A DNA stretch of 64,000 nt, from assembly GCA_030765065.1 (NCBI GenBank), contig CM060984.1, positions 98,251,488 to 98,315,487 of the forward strand, in the 5' to 3' direction. Source of the DNA: Deroplatys truncata (Eukaryota > Arthropoda > Insecta > Mantodea > Mantidae). This document shows positions 1 to 10,305 of the stretch, piece by piece. The stretch's first letter is position 1, and each line of letters starts with the position of its first letter. The translations under genes were made by a program, and so were the position numbers. The notes beneath the pieces were generated by a model, which did no database searches, had not been told where the DNA came from, and saw nothing but the letters and a program-made list of their open reading frames with translations.

Positions 1-910
1 GCTGATCAAGATCACCTTCTGTAGGTTGTAACACAGGAAATCTCGATAGAGTATCAGCATCATGATGTTTCTTGCCAGACTTATAAGAAATGGTATAATC
101 AAACTCTTGCAATTTCAAACTCCATCGTGCCAAACGCCCAGTCAAATCTTTCAAATTATTTAGATAACAAAGAGAGTGATGATCAGATACAATATGAACC
201 TTGTAGCCATAAACAAAACTGCGAAAGTGGGTAAGTCCAAACAAGATGGCCAACAATTCCAACTCAGGAACACTGTAATTACGTTCACATTTAGATAGTG
301 TCCTCGAAGCATAGCCCACTGGTTTCAACACATTATCAATCTTCTGATACAACACTGAGGCAACCCCTAATCCACTGGCATCAGAGTGTAGTTCTGTATA
401 AGCACCAGGAGTATAGTGAGCTAAGACAGGGGCCGAAACTAATAAGTCTTTCAAATTTTGAAATGCAGTTTGCTGATCAGATCCCCAAATAAAACTTTGA
501 TTCTTCCTAGTCAACTGAATTAGAGGTTGAGCAATATTAGCATAGTCCTTGATGAATTTCCTGTAAAAATTAAACAATCCTAAAACTTTTCTCACATCTC
601 GAACATTCTTAGGACGAGGCAAATTTTGAATGGAAACAACTTTGTCAGAATCAGGTGAAATACCATCTTTAGAAACTTCAAAACCTAAGAGTTTGATCTT
701 TTGCATGGCGAAGAAACATTTTTCTGGTTTAAGTTTAAACTTGTGGTGATCCAGACGTTGAAAACAGCCTCAAGATTTTGCAACAACTCCTCAAAGGTTT
801 TAGCAAAAACAACAATGTCATCCAGATATGCAATAGCCTTTTTAAAATTCAAATCGCCTAACAACTTGTCTGCGATATAACTGAAGAACCTAGGGGCATT
901 TGCAACCCCG
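1..910 (-). pseudogene. Ty3/gypsy pol fragment: RT palm to RNase H
   Basis: Read on the minus strand, the sequence runs from the RT fingers/palm boundary (GVANAPRFF) through the catalytic YLDD motif (AYLDDIVVFAKT, near 810-840) and the RT connection (LGFEVSKDGI). It continues into an RNase H region (LHSDASGLGVASVLYQ, then SRTLSKCERNYS and HHDADTLSRFPV) and leaves the window at position 1. In Ty3/gypsy Pol this segment copies element RNA into DNA and degrades the RNA. One base appears lost near 765, shifting the frame between LEAVF and QRLDHHKFK; after that the frame stays open to the window edge. Upstream RT is replaced by LINE sequence at about 905-915, so the copy is 5'-truncated and dead. 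Low decay suggests a fairly young insertion. Integrase, if any, lies outside the window. Confidence 0.88.
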
Positions 911-1288
911 CTGCCCACCATTTTGGATGCCCTATGTTGTTTATTTGATGACGATAACATATTGCTCTCAGAGTTGTTTGATCGCCTTTAATTATTCGCA
1001 GCCAGTACCTAACTACGTTTAGTTTAGCAAATACAGCATCTTCCCAGCATCCTACCTCCCGAAGAACTCCGTAGTTTGAAGTACCCTTCCCCAACCCTAG
1101 AATGCGCTTCCAGAAATTGCATTGTATTTTATTTACATTATCCACCCTCTCCCATCCCCACACTTCACTGCCGTATAGTAATGAGGACCTAACCATTGCT
1201 TCATACATGGTCTGTAATGTTTTTACTGGCATATCTGGTACCCGTGTCAATATCCTTAATACTTCAGAAAGTTGTCCAATCCCTTTGT
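911..1288 (-). pseudogene. LINE ORF2 fragment downstream of the RT domain
   Basis: The minus-strand translation contains TMYEAMVRSSLLYGSEVWGW, then KIQCNFWKRILGLGKGTSNY and GVLREVGCWEDAVFAKL. This is the region after the reverse-transcriptase domain that many arthropod non-LTR retrotransposons share (the YGSEVW block). About 115 residues are readable. The open frame continues artificially at both ends: the N-terminal MECNTSPYLLYD belongs to the adjacent R repeat and the C-terminal part runs into gypsy sequence. It is a 5'-truncated, dead copy sandwiched between two other elements. The clade is not determined; it differs from the LINE at 31-33 kb. Confidence 0.75.
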
Positions 1289-1498
1289 CGTATAGTAAGT
1301 AGGGGGAAGTATTGCATTCCACCCAAAAATTAGATACCGAGATTTCACCGGAAATACACGTTGTGAGACCGCTGAATCCAAATAAAGCATTTTTGGAAAC
1401 GTGTCCGTCTGTGTGTGTCTTGTATGCCTGTGAGGAGCATAACTCAAAAACGAAAAGTCAGATAAATAGTTAGCTTGATATTTTAGTTCAGTATTTTC

Positions 1499-2456
1499 TG
1501 ATGCAGTAATTTGTATCACAAATTACTTAAATGTAAATAATGATTGTAATATGAATATGCATTTTTATGTGACATTGATTTTAGATGTTTATTAATTGTA
1601 ATTATTATTGGGAAATAAGTTTATACGGCCTTACTGAAACTGTCAATAATAGCGCAATAATGCAAAGAGGGGGGTGAGCTGTTTATCATTATTGGAAACG
1701 AGGAAGTTACGTAATGTTGGCGCGTTTTTCTGTTGAGAACCTTCTGGAATATTTCCCTAGAGCATATGTATTCATAATTTTCATTGGATATTAAAATAGA
1801 CGCTAATGTTGGCGCGTTTTATTAGCCAATTGCAGTTCAGTTATAATCTTTAGGCATATCGGGGAGTGGGTGTATAAAAAGTCAAGTCAGAGGTAGATCG
1901 CGGTCAGTTCATCGAAAATCTCAATACATTACACGTCTCCTTCAGTCGTCCAGTTCATCAAAATTCTTTGTACACTACACGTCGTCTTCAGTTCGTCAGT
2001 TCGTCAAAATATTTGTATGAGACACGTCGGCTATAGATTCACAAGTTACGAAAAATCTAAAGTGTGGTAAAGTTAATTATACACAAAGTGGAAGTACGCG
2101 AATTAAAAGTGATAAGTAAGAAGTTATTATAACAGTTTCAGTTTGGCGAGTGTTAAGATCAATGTATAAATGTGATAGTTAACGTGTTCGACAATAAAAG
2201 TATAAAACAAATTTCTTCATCAGTGTTCTCTTTGAATAAAAGACTCCTTCCGTTTACACATCCTGTTTAAGAGATATGTTCGACCAAATAGCTAGCCGGA
2301 GGACATTTAAATAAAAATTAAAAATTCTTTCAAACAAAAGACTAATACTGCCGCAAATTGCTAACACCAGATGGAGCTACGAACCTAACAAAGAATCACG
2401 TCACAAGATGGCTTCAACGCGTGATTTAAACAAACATTATAAGTAATACCGCAACA
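1499..2456 (+). mobile_element. Solo LTR, same family as the LTR element at 34.8-38.9 kb
   Basis: The 958-bp block begins TGATGCAG and ends CGCAACA. It is flanked by TTTC on both sides (1495-1498 and 2457-2460), a 4-bp target duplication. It matches, in opposite orientation, the LTRs at 34839-35800 and 38023-38890, including the start region (TTTGTATCACAAATTACTTA) and the GTTGGCGCGTTTTATTAGCC block. A TATA box (TATAAAAA, 1873-1880) and a poly(A) signal (AATAAA, 2193-2198) sit where an LTR promoter and R region should be. No internal region is present, so this is a recombined solo LTR. Its last ~40 bases differ from the full element, suggesting a subfamily. Confidence 0.9.
1873..1880 (+). promoter_or_regulatory. 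TATA box of the solo LTR
   Basis: TATAAAAA lies about 320 bases before the AATAAA at 2193-2198. The full-length relatives have TATATAAG at the equivalent place (minus strand, near 38515-38521). It is the expected start region for LTR transcription; whether it is active is unknown. Confidence 0.6.
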
Positions 2457-2927
2457 TTTCCAAAGATAGGACATGAAGGTTCTCAAGAAAATCCCCCCAT
2501 TCCTAACTACCCTTTACATAACACATTTTTTCTAAATTTTCGATTTTCTCTAAAATGGCCCCAACGATTTTAAATAAAATACCGCATATTAAGTACATTT
2601 GCTTGGCAAATAAAGTGTATATCTTAAATTTTCCGGGAATAACCTGTGAAGACCTGTTCATTCGGAAAGAATTTTGTATAATCTTGTATAACTGGTAAAC
2701 GTTTAAGCGATAGACGAAAACGCACTACACAAAAAATGTAGGTATTTTAAAACCGATAATCTATTTCAAATAATTTTTCGTTATTTGAATGTTAATAAGC
2801 CATTTCCGATGTATCTATTAATAATGGTTTGAATTTTTCAATAATTTGTCATTCTTTAAAAGTCCTGTCAAGATTCAGCTGTTTCTCGCTATAGCATGGA
2901 AGAGATGGTAATTTAAAACCAGCATAT

Positions 2928-3347
2928 TGTCGAAACCTCTTAATTAATCACTCCATTACGAAGGGTAGAGCACAGGAGCGAGATCTAAAGCAATACATTA
3001 CACGCCTGAAAACCACCAAAATTATTAACAAATCTTCATGGGCTAGGAAGGAAGGGACCACCTACATAAATAATTCATATAATATGAAGTTAGATGTCCA
3101 ATATACTACACCCAATAAAAGCGATACAGGTTACCTTCTTGTTTGGCGAAGCGTCATACTAACACACGTCTTGCTCTGTTCACTAGCAAGGCTCAAAGAG
3201 GACGCGAGCTACATGCTACTTCAAGATAGACCGGTTAACCCCTCCCCTTCTGCTACGTCACTACCTGTTTACATTGCGAACCTAAGAGTTAACGACACAA
3301 TGTTACCACACCACATGCTTACAGTGTTACCACAACCACATGCCACA
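2928..3347. mobile_element. Small TG...CA insertion, possible solo LTR of another family
   Basis: The 420-bp insert starts TGTCGAAACC and ends CATGCCACA. It is bracketed by ATAT (2924-2927 and 3348-3351). Removing it and one ATAT restores R sequence (agcatat-agcgtcc, compare the copy at 4563-5419). TG...CA ends and a 4-bp duplication are typical of Ty3/gypsy LTRs, and AATAAA occurs at about 3114. No internal region or second copy was found, so family and orientation stay open. The 89-codon reading frame inside it is not supported as a gene. Confidence 0.6.
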
Positions 3348-3555
3348 ATATAGCGTCCAGATCTTAAATGTTTGAATGGGCCATTTCGCTTGCATTTATA
3401 ACGAAATTTGGAATGTGAGCTATTTCTGGAAATTTCCATCTCTTTTAAGACGAAGTAGTTAGGAAAATATACTTCGTAAGAATAATTTTTATACCTATTA
3501 TAAGTGATAGAGAGTGGAAAAAGGCATGTGAATGTATCGAATGAGATTTTTATAG

Positions 3556-4562
3556 GGGCCCTGTAGACGGTGAAAACTCTATACTGAACTTCCTGTACCT
3601 AATACAAGTGCTAGAGAAAGTGGTAATATGCAAGAGGTAGATCCTGTATAAGGATAATTTCACCAAGGCTATGAGCACACTGGATTATGGAAAATTATAA
3701 ACATAAATCAGATATGTAGGCTTCTAAGTTAGGCTGTATGAAATTCGTAGTGAGCCCAGAGTTCGCATATCGTGCTTAGTCCCCACTTTTCATCACTTGA
3801 AACTGCAGAACATTTTGTGAACGCTAGAGAGTCTTTAACCCCTCCTTCTCCCTAACATATATTGCTGAATGTGAATCACCATTCACATCGCCAGCAGATA
3901 TGAACAGTACAGAATCAGAATTTTCATCGTCCTCTTGGACTAGCGAAAAAAACTTTAGCTTGTTCATGCTTTCAAAGCCATTTCTCCCTCTTTCTCAGCT
4001 GTGTTCTTGTCTTTCATTTCCTTGTCTTTGTTGTCTTGCTTGTTTCGCTGAATGTTTACGATCACTTGTGTTTTTCTACCTCAGAATTCAACACATCAAA
4101 GAAACGAATGACCCTTTTGCTTGACTTATTTTACAAATGCTTACCTAGAGACTATACGATATCACCGCTGGTTTCACGGTAAAACTTTTCCACTTGCGGG
4201 TCCTTCAAAAATAAATGAAAGGCATATCTCTCTTATATACTCTGCAAATTAAGCACACTGAGTCATCTAAAATCACCCCACGCATTTCTAAAACAAAAGC
4301 ATTAAAATACTGCTTTTATGGAAATAAACTCTGGAAAGAGATCCATAAAATTTGAGGACAGATTATTTTGTATAAGTTGGTTACAATTTTTGATAAAGGC
4401 TTTATAATTTAAAATAAGAAATTTCTTATTTTTTTGCAGAACGTGATCAAAACCTTACACTAAGGGGTGCACCAGTAAAATATCTATCTATACCAAAATT
4501 ATACAGAGAGAAAATTTATAGGCATGGGTAAGCCCCGAGTAATCTCACTTTGGATGCGTTTT
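3556..4562. other. Unassigned AT-rich sequence
   Basis: I see no recognisable gene, TIR pair or tRNA-like head here. Short reading frames (for example 3900-4124) show no family signature. Confidence 0.4.
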
Positions 4563-5419
4563 ACTTTCTCACTAAATATAGGAGTAAGTAGGGGAGATAT
4601 TGTATTCCACACAAAGAGTCGATTTCAAGATTTCACTGGAAATATCACTTTGAGGCCCCCTAAACCCCCAAAAAACATTTTTAGAAAAAACGTCCTTGCG
4701 TATATGTGTGTGTCTGTCTGTGAACAGCATAACTCAAAAACAAAAAGTCGGATAAATACCAAAATTGGTATTTGGGTTCAGTACATTCCATGATGGACAC
4801 AAGATATTCAAGAAAATCCCCCGGCCCCAAACTATCCTGTACATGGAACTTTCTTCAAAATATTATTTTATAAAAAAGTCTAACGATTTTGATTAAATGT
4901 CATATATTTAAAATATTTACATACAAATAAAATGTATATCTGAATTTTCTGGAAATAGCCTGTGAAGTCTTCTCTATTCAGTAGGAATTTTTTATAAACT
5001 TGTGTAACTAGTAAACATTAAACGATAGATGAAAACGTACTACAGAGAAAATATAGATCTCTTTAAAGTAGACATTTTGTTTAAAACACCTTTTCTGGGG
5101 CATAAACCATTTCCAAGATAACCGTTAGTAATACTTCGAATTGTTCGATACTTTGCTATTCTTTTAATGTCCTTTCGATTTTCAATTGTTCCTCGCGAGT
5201 GTGGAATCTTAAAGTTGGCGTATAGCGTCCACTTCCAAAACAAATCTATTGCTACTTCCTTTGTACCTATATAACGAAATGTGTAACGTAGGTATTTCTG
5301 CAAAGGATTATTTAGATAAAAGAAACTGGCTAGAAAAATAAGCTTTAGTAAGAATAGTTTTTACACCCATTAATAAACGATAGAGGGTAGAGAAAGTCAT
5401 GTGAATGTATCACATCAAA
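4563..5419 (+). mobile_element. R repeat copy 2, full-length, old subfamily
   Basis: It runs from ACTTTCTCACTA through the diagnostic TTTCACTGGAAATA block, the short TG core, CATAACTCAAAAAC and TTTTCTGG to the 3' motif GGTAGAGAAAGT followed by CATGTGAATGTATCACATCA. The terminal hairpin is perfect here: ATGTGA and TCACAT around a 5-base loop. Many substitutions relative to the copies at 17-20 kb mark it as old. Confidence 0.85.
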
Positions 5420-6374
5420 TATTTTTACCATTGAAAAGCAATGCTCATCTCAAGAATTTAAAATCTTAAATTACTAAAACACTAAAAATAATTTAAAATT
5501 CAACATTTTAGAATGTGAATAATTCAGAGTCATAATAAATAGTTATTAAGATAGCGTTGACTTATTGGAAATCTCATGAAATAGAAAATGTACGAGTCGA
5601 TGTACTCCATGGAGTTGTTTCTTCACAGGGAAAATGGAGTAAATCTAAAACAGAGACCGAATATTTTACTCCAAGTATTGCGTCATATGGATAAAAAACA
5701 ATATACTTCACTTTTTCGGGTAAATATTCTATTTGAAAGAATCAAGTATTTCGATTACGTACTTAATGTTTAGTATCTACATAATCAAGTAACGAAGTAG
5801 AATAGAACATACACAAGCTCCATCTTAGAAAGATGTACTGTTGGACAACAAGAAGGCGAACGGGGCCTGAGGGGCGAGCGGGGTTCTGTAACTGTTTATC
5901 TGCTCACGTACTGTCGTTTGTTTACTACGTTTACTACGAAATGTGTTTATGTGTGCAAATGAACCACCCATGCTGCCAGATCTTCTCAAACTTGGATCTT
6001 GCACGACCGCTGCTGGACTTCTAGCCATGGGTGAGTGCTTGACAACACTGTGTAGTAGTTTATAACCTCCTAACATGCTTATCGTATCCACACGGCGAGC
6101 GTAAATTTGATACGGACGCAGGAAAGTGTTGATGTTACACATTCCTCTCGCTTACCTTCTTCTCGTGGTCTATCAGTACTCATATTTGGTATGAATAAAA
6201 GCAAGTATACTCCTAGTTTTACAACTTCATTGTCTTCTTATGTTGAGCATGTTTAGATGCATATTCATTTATGAGAGTATATATTGATTTCTTTTTACTT
6301 AAAACTAAATCTGAAGAGAATTATAAGAATTTATGAGTAGTATACAGGGTATATAACGGAGGGCGACGCTCGCA
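5420..6374. other. Unassigned; GC-richer patch at 5840-6130
   Basis: Nothing recognisable. The patch at 5840-6130 has overlapping open frames on both strands (63 and 105 codons) but no known motif, splice context or repeat boundary, so no gene is called. Confidence 0.4.
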
Positions 6375-6425
6375 TAGGCGACTTACATAGATCTATTGTG
6401 GCTACCACATCTCAAGAGGAATGTA
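6375..6425 (-). repeat. SINE-B 3'-end fragment
   Basis: The segment with AGATCTATTGTGGCT and AGAGGAATG matches the 3' tail of the SINE-B copies at 9872-10295 (minus) and 48485-49215 (plus). It abuts the TTTCCC-rich tract that follows. Confidence 0.5.
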
Positions 6426-6560
6426 GGTCAGTTTTCCCAATCCAAATTTCCCAAAATTAAGTTCCAAAGATCTTTATTTCCAAGTACCTTTTTCCCTTTC
6501 CACATATCCCACTCCGTTTTTCCCAAGGAATGTTATTACGCACCCATATTTTGTTTTCAG
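6426..6560 (+). repeat. TTTCCCAA-rich degenerate tract
   Basis: The tract starts GTTTTCCCAATCC and repeats TTTCCCAA-like units at irregular 10-25-base spacing. It aligns with the reverse complement of 8925-9063 (GTTTTCCCAAACC, then TTTCCCAA). Frames across it give FPK-rich peptides on one strand, which I take as a by-product of the repeat. Confidence 0.45.
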
Positions 6561-6849
6561 CTTTCCCAACGTTTCGTGGTACACATGTTTGTGTACTGCA
6601 TGTGTTTGTTATCGTCTCTAAGTTAAATGTAAATTTCAAGTGGTAGAGAAAATGAGTATTTAAAATGTGCAAAATTATTCATTCAAGTGCCTGAGGAAAC
6701 CTTTTACACATAAACGGATTTTTATACTACAAATATTCAGAAAGTAATGAAAATATATAGAACTGTAGCCGAGCGAAAGAGTGCCCGGCTAGAGCTATAA
6801 CCAGAAGCGACATATCGCTATTAAAAGACACAGAAGAATCCGACCATCT

Positions 6850-7975
6850 ACATTGCCAAATTTGGAAGAAGTTCAAGCTTTGAAAATCGTTGCTAATATA
6901 CAGGTGGCCAGCGAACCTCCATAAATTCCACCAACTCGATTAAGAAACAATTAAGAGAGGTACCTTGAGGCGTTCTGGCTGTTCTACCTGATCAACAAAA
7001 TCTTAGGAAAAGAATTACATGTAAGCACTTGAGAGAGATGCTAACCCTCGCTCAATTGATGAACTTGGTGAGATACCTGACCGCTACAGGTGTACAACAA
7101 CGGGTGACAACTTTTTGATTTAGGATTCCTTCGAAGATAGACATTGTAATCTTGCCTGTGGAAGAATTACAGTTTTAGCATAAGAGATATTGCCAAGCAG
7201 TTACTGTATGTGGATGGTACATTTCAGTGCAGCCCGCAAATACATAGTTTTGCAGCTATTCACTATTTTCGCCTAACAGGCAAGCTGATGATCAGCAACT
7301 GAACACTTCCATCGATATTTGCGCCTTTGGAGAATAAGCAGGAAGCAGCATACAATAAAGCTTTCAACGGTGTTTTAGAATCAGCAGGAAATTTTGGCTT
7401 TAAGTAGTATTGCCAGAAATAATAATCGCAGATTTTAAATTATCAATTATTAACGCCGCGAATAATTTTGGTGAAAGAATTCGAGGTTGCTTTTTTCATT
7501 TAAAGCAATATGTGTTTCGGCGCGTGCAGTCTGAAGGACTACATCAACCACATGCCAACACAGAAGACCAAAGCATTAAGATAGTTACACAAATTGAGTG
7601 TGCACTTGCTTTTATGCCAACGGAAGATGTGATACAACAGTTTGATAATTGGTTTGAAGATGTTGCTGAAGAATTTCAGCCGGTAGCCAAATATTTTGAA
7701 TTCAATTATATCAAAGGCAGACAGGCAAGAGGTCGTCGAAGAGCTATTCCAGCTCGATTTCCTCCACAGATGCGGAACTAATATGAATTCGTACGACAGA
7801 AATCGTCAAGAACGAACAATTTATCTCAAGGGTAGCATAACCGCTTTCAAGTAGTCTCCTGGCGCCAAAATCCTAGCTTTTACTTATCCGTAGATGAACT
7901 TCAAAACGAGCAGTCAGATGAATTCATGATTAATCAGCTAAAAATGACTCAGAAAATTAAAACATTTCAAAGGGT
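6850..7975 (+). pseudogene. MULE-type transposase relic
   Basis: Conceptual translation across stops and frameshifts gives the order of a Mutator-like (MULE) DDE transposase. An N-terminal stretch (NIQVASEPP, LREMLTLAQLMNL) is followed by LYVDGTFQCSPQIHSFAAIH with the first catalytic Asp (about 7210). Next come EIIIADFKLSIINA with the second Asp (about 7420), GCFFHLKQ with the conserved CxxH-like block, and PPQMRN-YEF with RTNN at about 7810. In the family the last block reads RTNN..EGWH; here it is RTNNLSQG-stop-H, so both the catalytic Glu and the Trp are lost. The best open piece is 7410-7781 (123 codons). Terminal inverted repeats were not found. A young R copy begins 30 bases downstream. 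Confidence 0.78.
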
Positions 7976-8006
7976 AACTCAGAACCGATGTGAGCAACGC
8001 TTTTTT

Positions 8007-8831
8007 ACTTTCTCTACTACGTATAGTAAGTAGGGGAAGTATTGCATTCCACCCAAAAAATTACATACCGAGATTTCACCGGAATACTTGTTTTGAGGCC
8101 CAATACAAAAAACACTTTTAGAAAAACGTCCGTGTGTGTGTCTGTGAACAGCATAAATCCCCCCAAAAACGTCGTATAAATATCAAACTTGATATTTACG
8201 TTCAGTATCTTTCAAAGATGCGACACGATGACTTTCAAGAAAATCCCCTATCCCGGACTACCCTTTACATTGGACATTTTTCAAACAATTTTATTTCTCT
8301 AAAGTGGCTCTAAGGATTTTGATTAAAGTACACATATTCAATATATTTTCATGATAAAATATATATCTTGAATTTTCTGGGAATGCCCTCAAAAGTTCTC
8401 TTCTTTCTTAATGGCTTTTTGCATAACTGGTAAACCGTAAGAGATAGACAACATTTTTCTACAAAGAAAATGTTGAGCTCGTTAAACATACAATTTATGT
8501 CGTGCATATTTTGAACCATTTCCGACATATTCCTTGTTATTTGTTTGAATTTTCCAATACTTATACCTTTTCTCAAATAGGAATTCGTTATTCGTTTTTT
8601 TATGTCCTGGATATGCAAAGAGAATGAAATGCGCCACATAGTAACCAGCTCTTAAAAGATTTGACTATCGCTTAAAGCCTACCATATTCCCCTTACACCT
8701 ACAAGAAAATTAGCAATACGTTAGTTTCTGCAAATGTTTATCTTGATTAACGTGAAGTAGATGGAGAATAAGCGTTTGTAAAAATAGTTTGTGCAAGAGT
8801 AGAGAAAGTCATGTGAGTAGAGCACATCAGA
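8007..8831 (+). mobile_element. R repeat copy 3, full-length
   Basis: It begins ACTTTCTCTACTACG after six Ts and ends CATGTGAGTAGAGCACATCAGA before five Ts. The hairpin stem ATGTG/CACAT is kept although the loop differs from other copies. The TG core is short. Confidence 0.88.
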
Positions 8832-8924
8832 TTTTTAATATTGTTTCAAAATATGAACAATACAAAGATAATAACGACATCGCAACTTATCTCCGAACTA
8901 TTGCCACAATATTGCCGTATAAAT

Positions 8925-9063
8925 TGTGAATAGCTTTGGGAAATACATTCTTTGGAAATATGTATGTGCTTTTGGGAAATAAAATGTGCTTTCGGAAAAT
9001 TTGTCCGTTGATAACACCGCCATTAGGAATATTGTTTATTGGGAAACGCGGTTTGGGAAAACT
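8925..9063 (-). repeat. TTTCCCAA-rich degenerate tract (inverse copy)
   Basis: On the plus strand it reads as repeated GGGAAA units (TTTGGGAAATACATTC, TTGGGAAACG). Its reverse complement aligns with 6426-6560. It directly abuts the body of SINE-B copy 1. Confidence 0.45.
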
Positions 9064-9064
9064 G

Positions 9065-9830
9065 CCCCCAGCGCCCAGGAAGGATGGATGCAGCAAGGGA
9101 ACCACAGGCCGCAGATAGATAACAGAGATGCACAGAAGTCCTAACATTACCCGGCTCAAAAAATTAATTAAATTGAGTTTTATTTATGGACGCACTTTAA
9201 CTGCTGTGGTTTCCTTAACGTCCCATTCTATATTGGGCGTGAAAGATCGGTAATTTTGCTCAGAGACCTCTTTATCAGGCTAGAGGTTCTTTTACGTACC
9301 TTAAATCTACGACACGGGACCACCGGCTTTACTTCCCTTCCGAAGGAAGTTATGCTAAGGATGTTTACGCCCGAAAAAATCCATCGCCGTCTGCCGGGTT
9401 TGAACCCGCGACCTCGGGAACTAGAGACTAGCATAGTAACCACTACACCACGAAGAAAGACTTCCCTGGCTCGAAGAACCAACCCACAGGCAGAGCGAAC
9501 CAGAAAGGGCGATGCAGCCAATATAGTCTAGGCAGTCCTCTCGTGTACATGGGGAACACTCTTTCCTTGTAGCAAGCATTTGCGCTGTCGTACTGTATTG
9601 CTTCACACTCAGGCCGCGAAACAGAAAGCACACCTGAAACATGAAGAGGAAATGAAATGAAACGGAATAAGAGAGAGGAAGCCACGACAGAAGATAACCA
9701 TCGCAGCATTCGCCTCCGACTAGGAAGAACCACGAAAAACCCAAGGCGAGGTTCGGCTGTCAACGGAAATTGAACGGACCTGCCGATTGCGAGCCTCCTA
9801 CGTTACCGCGGAGCCAACACATTCGGTGTA
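9065..9830 (-). mobile_element. SINE-B copy 1, interrupted by SINE-A
   Basis: Minus-strand sequence matches the copy at 9872-10295: the ATTTCCGTAATT/ATTTCATTTC block, GGCGCAAATGC, CATGTACACGAGAGG, and GGGAACCACAGG near 9100. The tRNA-like head lies near 9760-9830 (TTGGCTCCGCGGTAACGTAGG then GGTCCGTTCAATTTCC as A- and B-box-like parts). SINE-A (9164-9467) interrupts it; its 3' tail has been replaced by the TTTCCC tract. Confidence 0.65.
9164..9467 (-). mobile_element. SINE-A copy 1 (tRNA-derived SINE)
   Basis: Read on the minus strand it has a tRNA-like head (GTGGTGTAGTGGTTACTATG), B box GGTTCAAACCC, a body with CGGAAGGGAAGTAAAGCCGG and ACCTCTAGCCTG, and an AT-rich tail ending TAAAACTCAATTTAATTA. 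Target duplications GGCTCAAAAAA (9153-9163) and GGCTCGAAGAA (9468-9478) flank it, with two mismatches. It would be transcribed by RNA polymerase III from the internal A and B boxes. It sits inside SINE-B copy 1. Reading frames on both strands here are shadows. Confidence 0.85.
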
Positions 9831-9871
9831 TAGTAGATATAGGTGGTTGAACTGAGGGGAACACCTCGTAC

Positions 9872-10295
9872 ACCGCGATCTATATAAGTCTATCGTGGCT
9901 CCCTCCCCCTAGGAGGAAGGGATGAAGTAAAGGAACCACATAGGAGACTACAGGACGTAGACTCACGGAACTCCCTAACATTTCCAAACTCGCAGACCCG
10001 TCCTACTGCTGGAGCCGTCGATAGAGGGCGATGAACGACCCTCCATCGGGAAGCTCTCTCATGTCCACGGGGAATATTCATTCCAGTGACAATGCATCCG
10101 CGCCATCTGTCCGGCACCGCCATACACCACGAGACCTAGAAGCAGATCTGCAAGATGAGAACGAAATGGAATGAAAGGAAATTACGGAAAGGACGTCGTG
10201 ACAGAGAAGAAACCACCCATGGGTCAGAGTGGGCAGTCCGGGGGATCGAACCTTTCAGGGCAATAGACATTGCCATTTGAGCCATTCTGTCCTGT
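9872..10295 (-). mobile_element. SINE-B copy 2 (long tRNA-derived SINE)
   Basis: On the minus strand a tRNA-like head begins near 10290: ATGGCTCAAATGGCAATG (A-box region) followed by GGTTCGATCCC (B box). A body of about 350 bases follows, with GGAAATGTTAGGGAGTTCCG and GTGGTTCCTTTACTTC, and a 3' end near GCCACGATAGACTTATATAG. A clean copy is about 425 bases, long for a SINE. The same body recurs at 9065-9830 and 48485-49215. Its head abuts the Tc1 element. Confidence 0.7.
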
Positions 10296-10305
10296 TCGGT
10301 ATAAA

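Larger units (their letters stand above)
1289..3555 (+). mobile_element. R repeat copy 1, split by two insertions
   Basis: R sequence occupies 1289-1498 (5' part and TG-type core), 2457-2927 (middle) and 3352-3555 (3' part). Together these give about 885 bases, the usual R length, although the first 12 bases are missing at the LINE junction. The gaps are a 958-bp solo LTR (1499-2456) and a 420-bp TG...CA insert (2928-3347). Both pairs of flanks rejoin to give uninterrupted R sequence, which fixes both insertion boundaries. The copy belongs to a diverged (old) R subfamily. Confidence 0.85.

Noticed and set aside
858..1322. A single 154-codon minus-strand frame
   Set aside because: It is a chance fusion of R (start), LINE (middle) and gypsy (end) sequence; only the middle is a real coding relic.
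3084..3353. 89-codon frame
   Set aside because: It lies inside the 420-bp inserted element and shows no protein family.
5825..6142. 105-codon minus-strand frame in a GC-richer patch
   Set aside because: No recognisable motif, opposite-strand frame also open, no promoter or splice evidence; left as unassigned.
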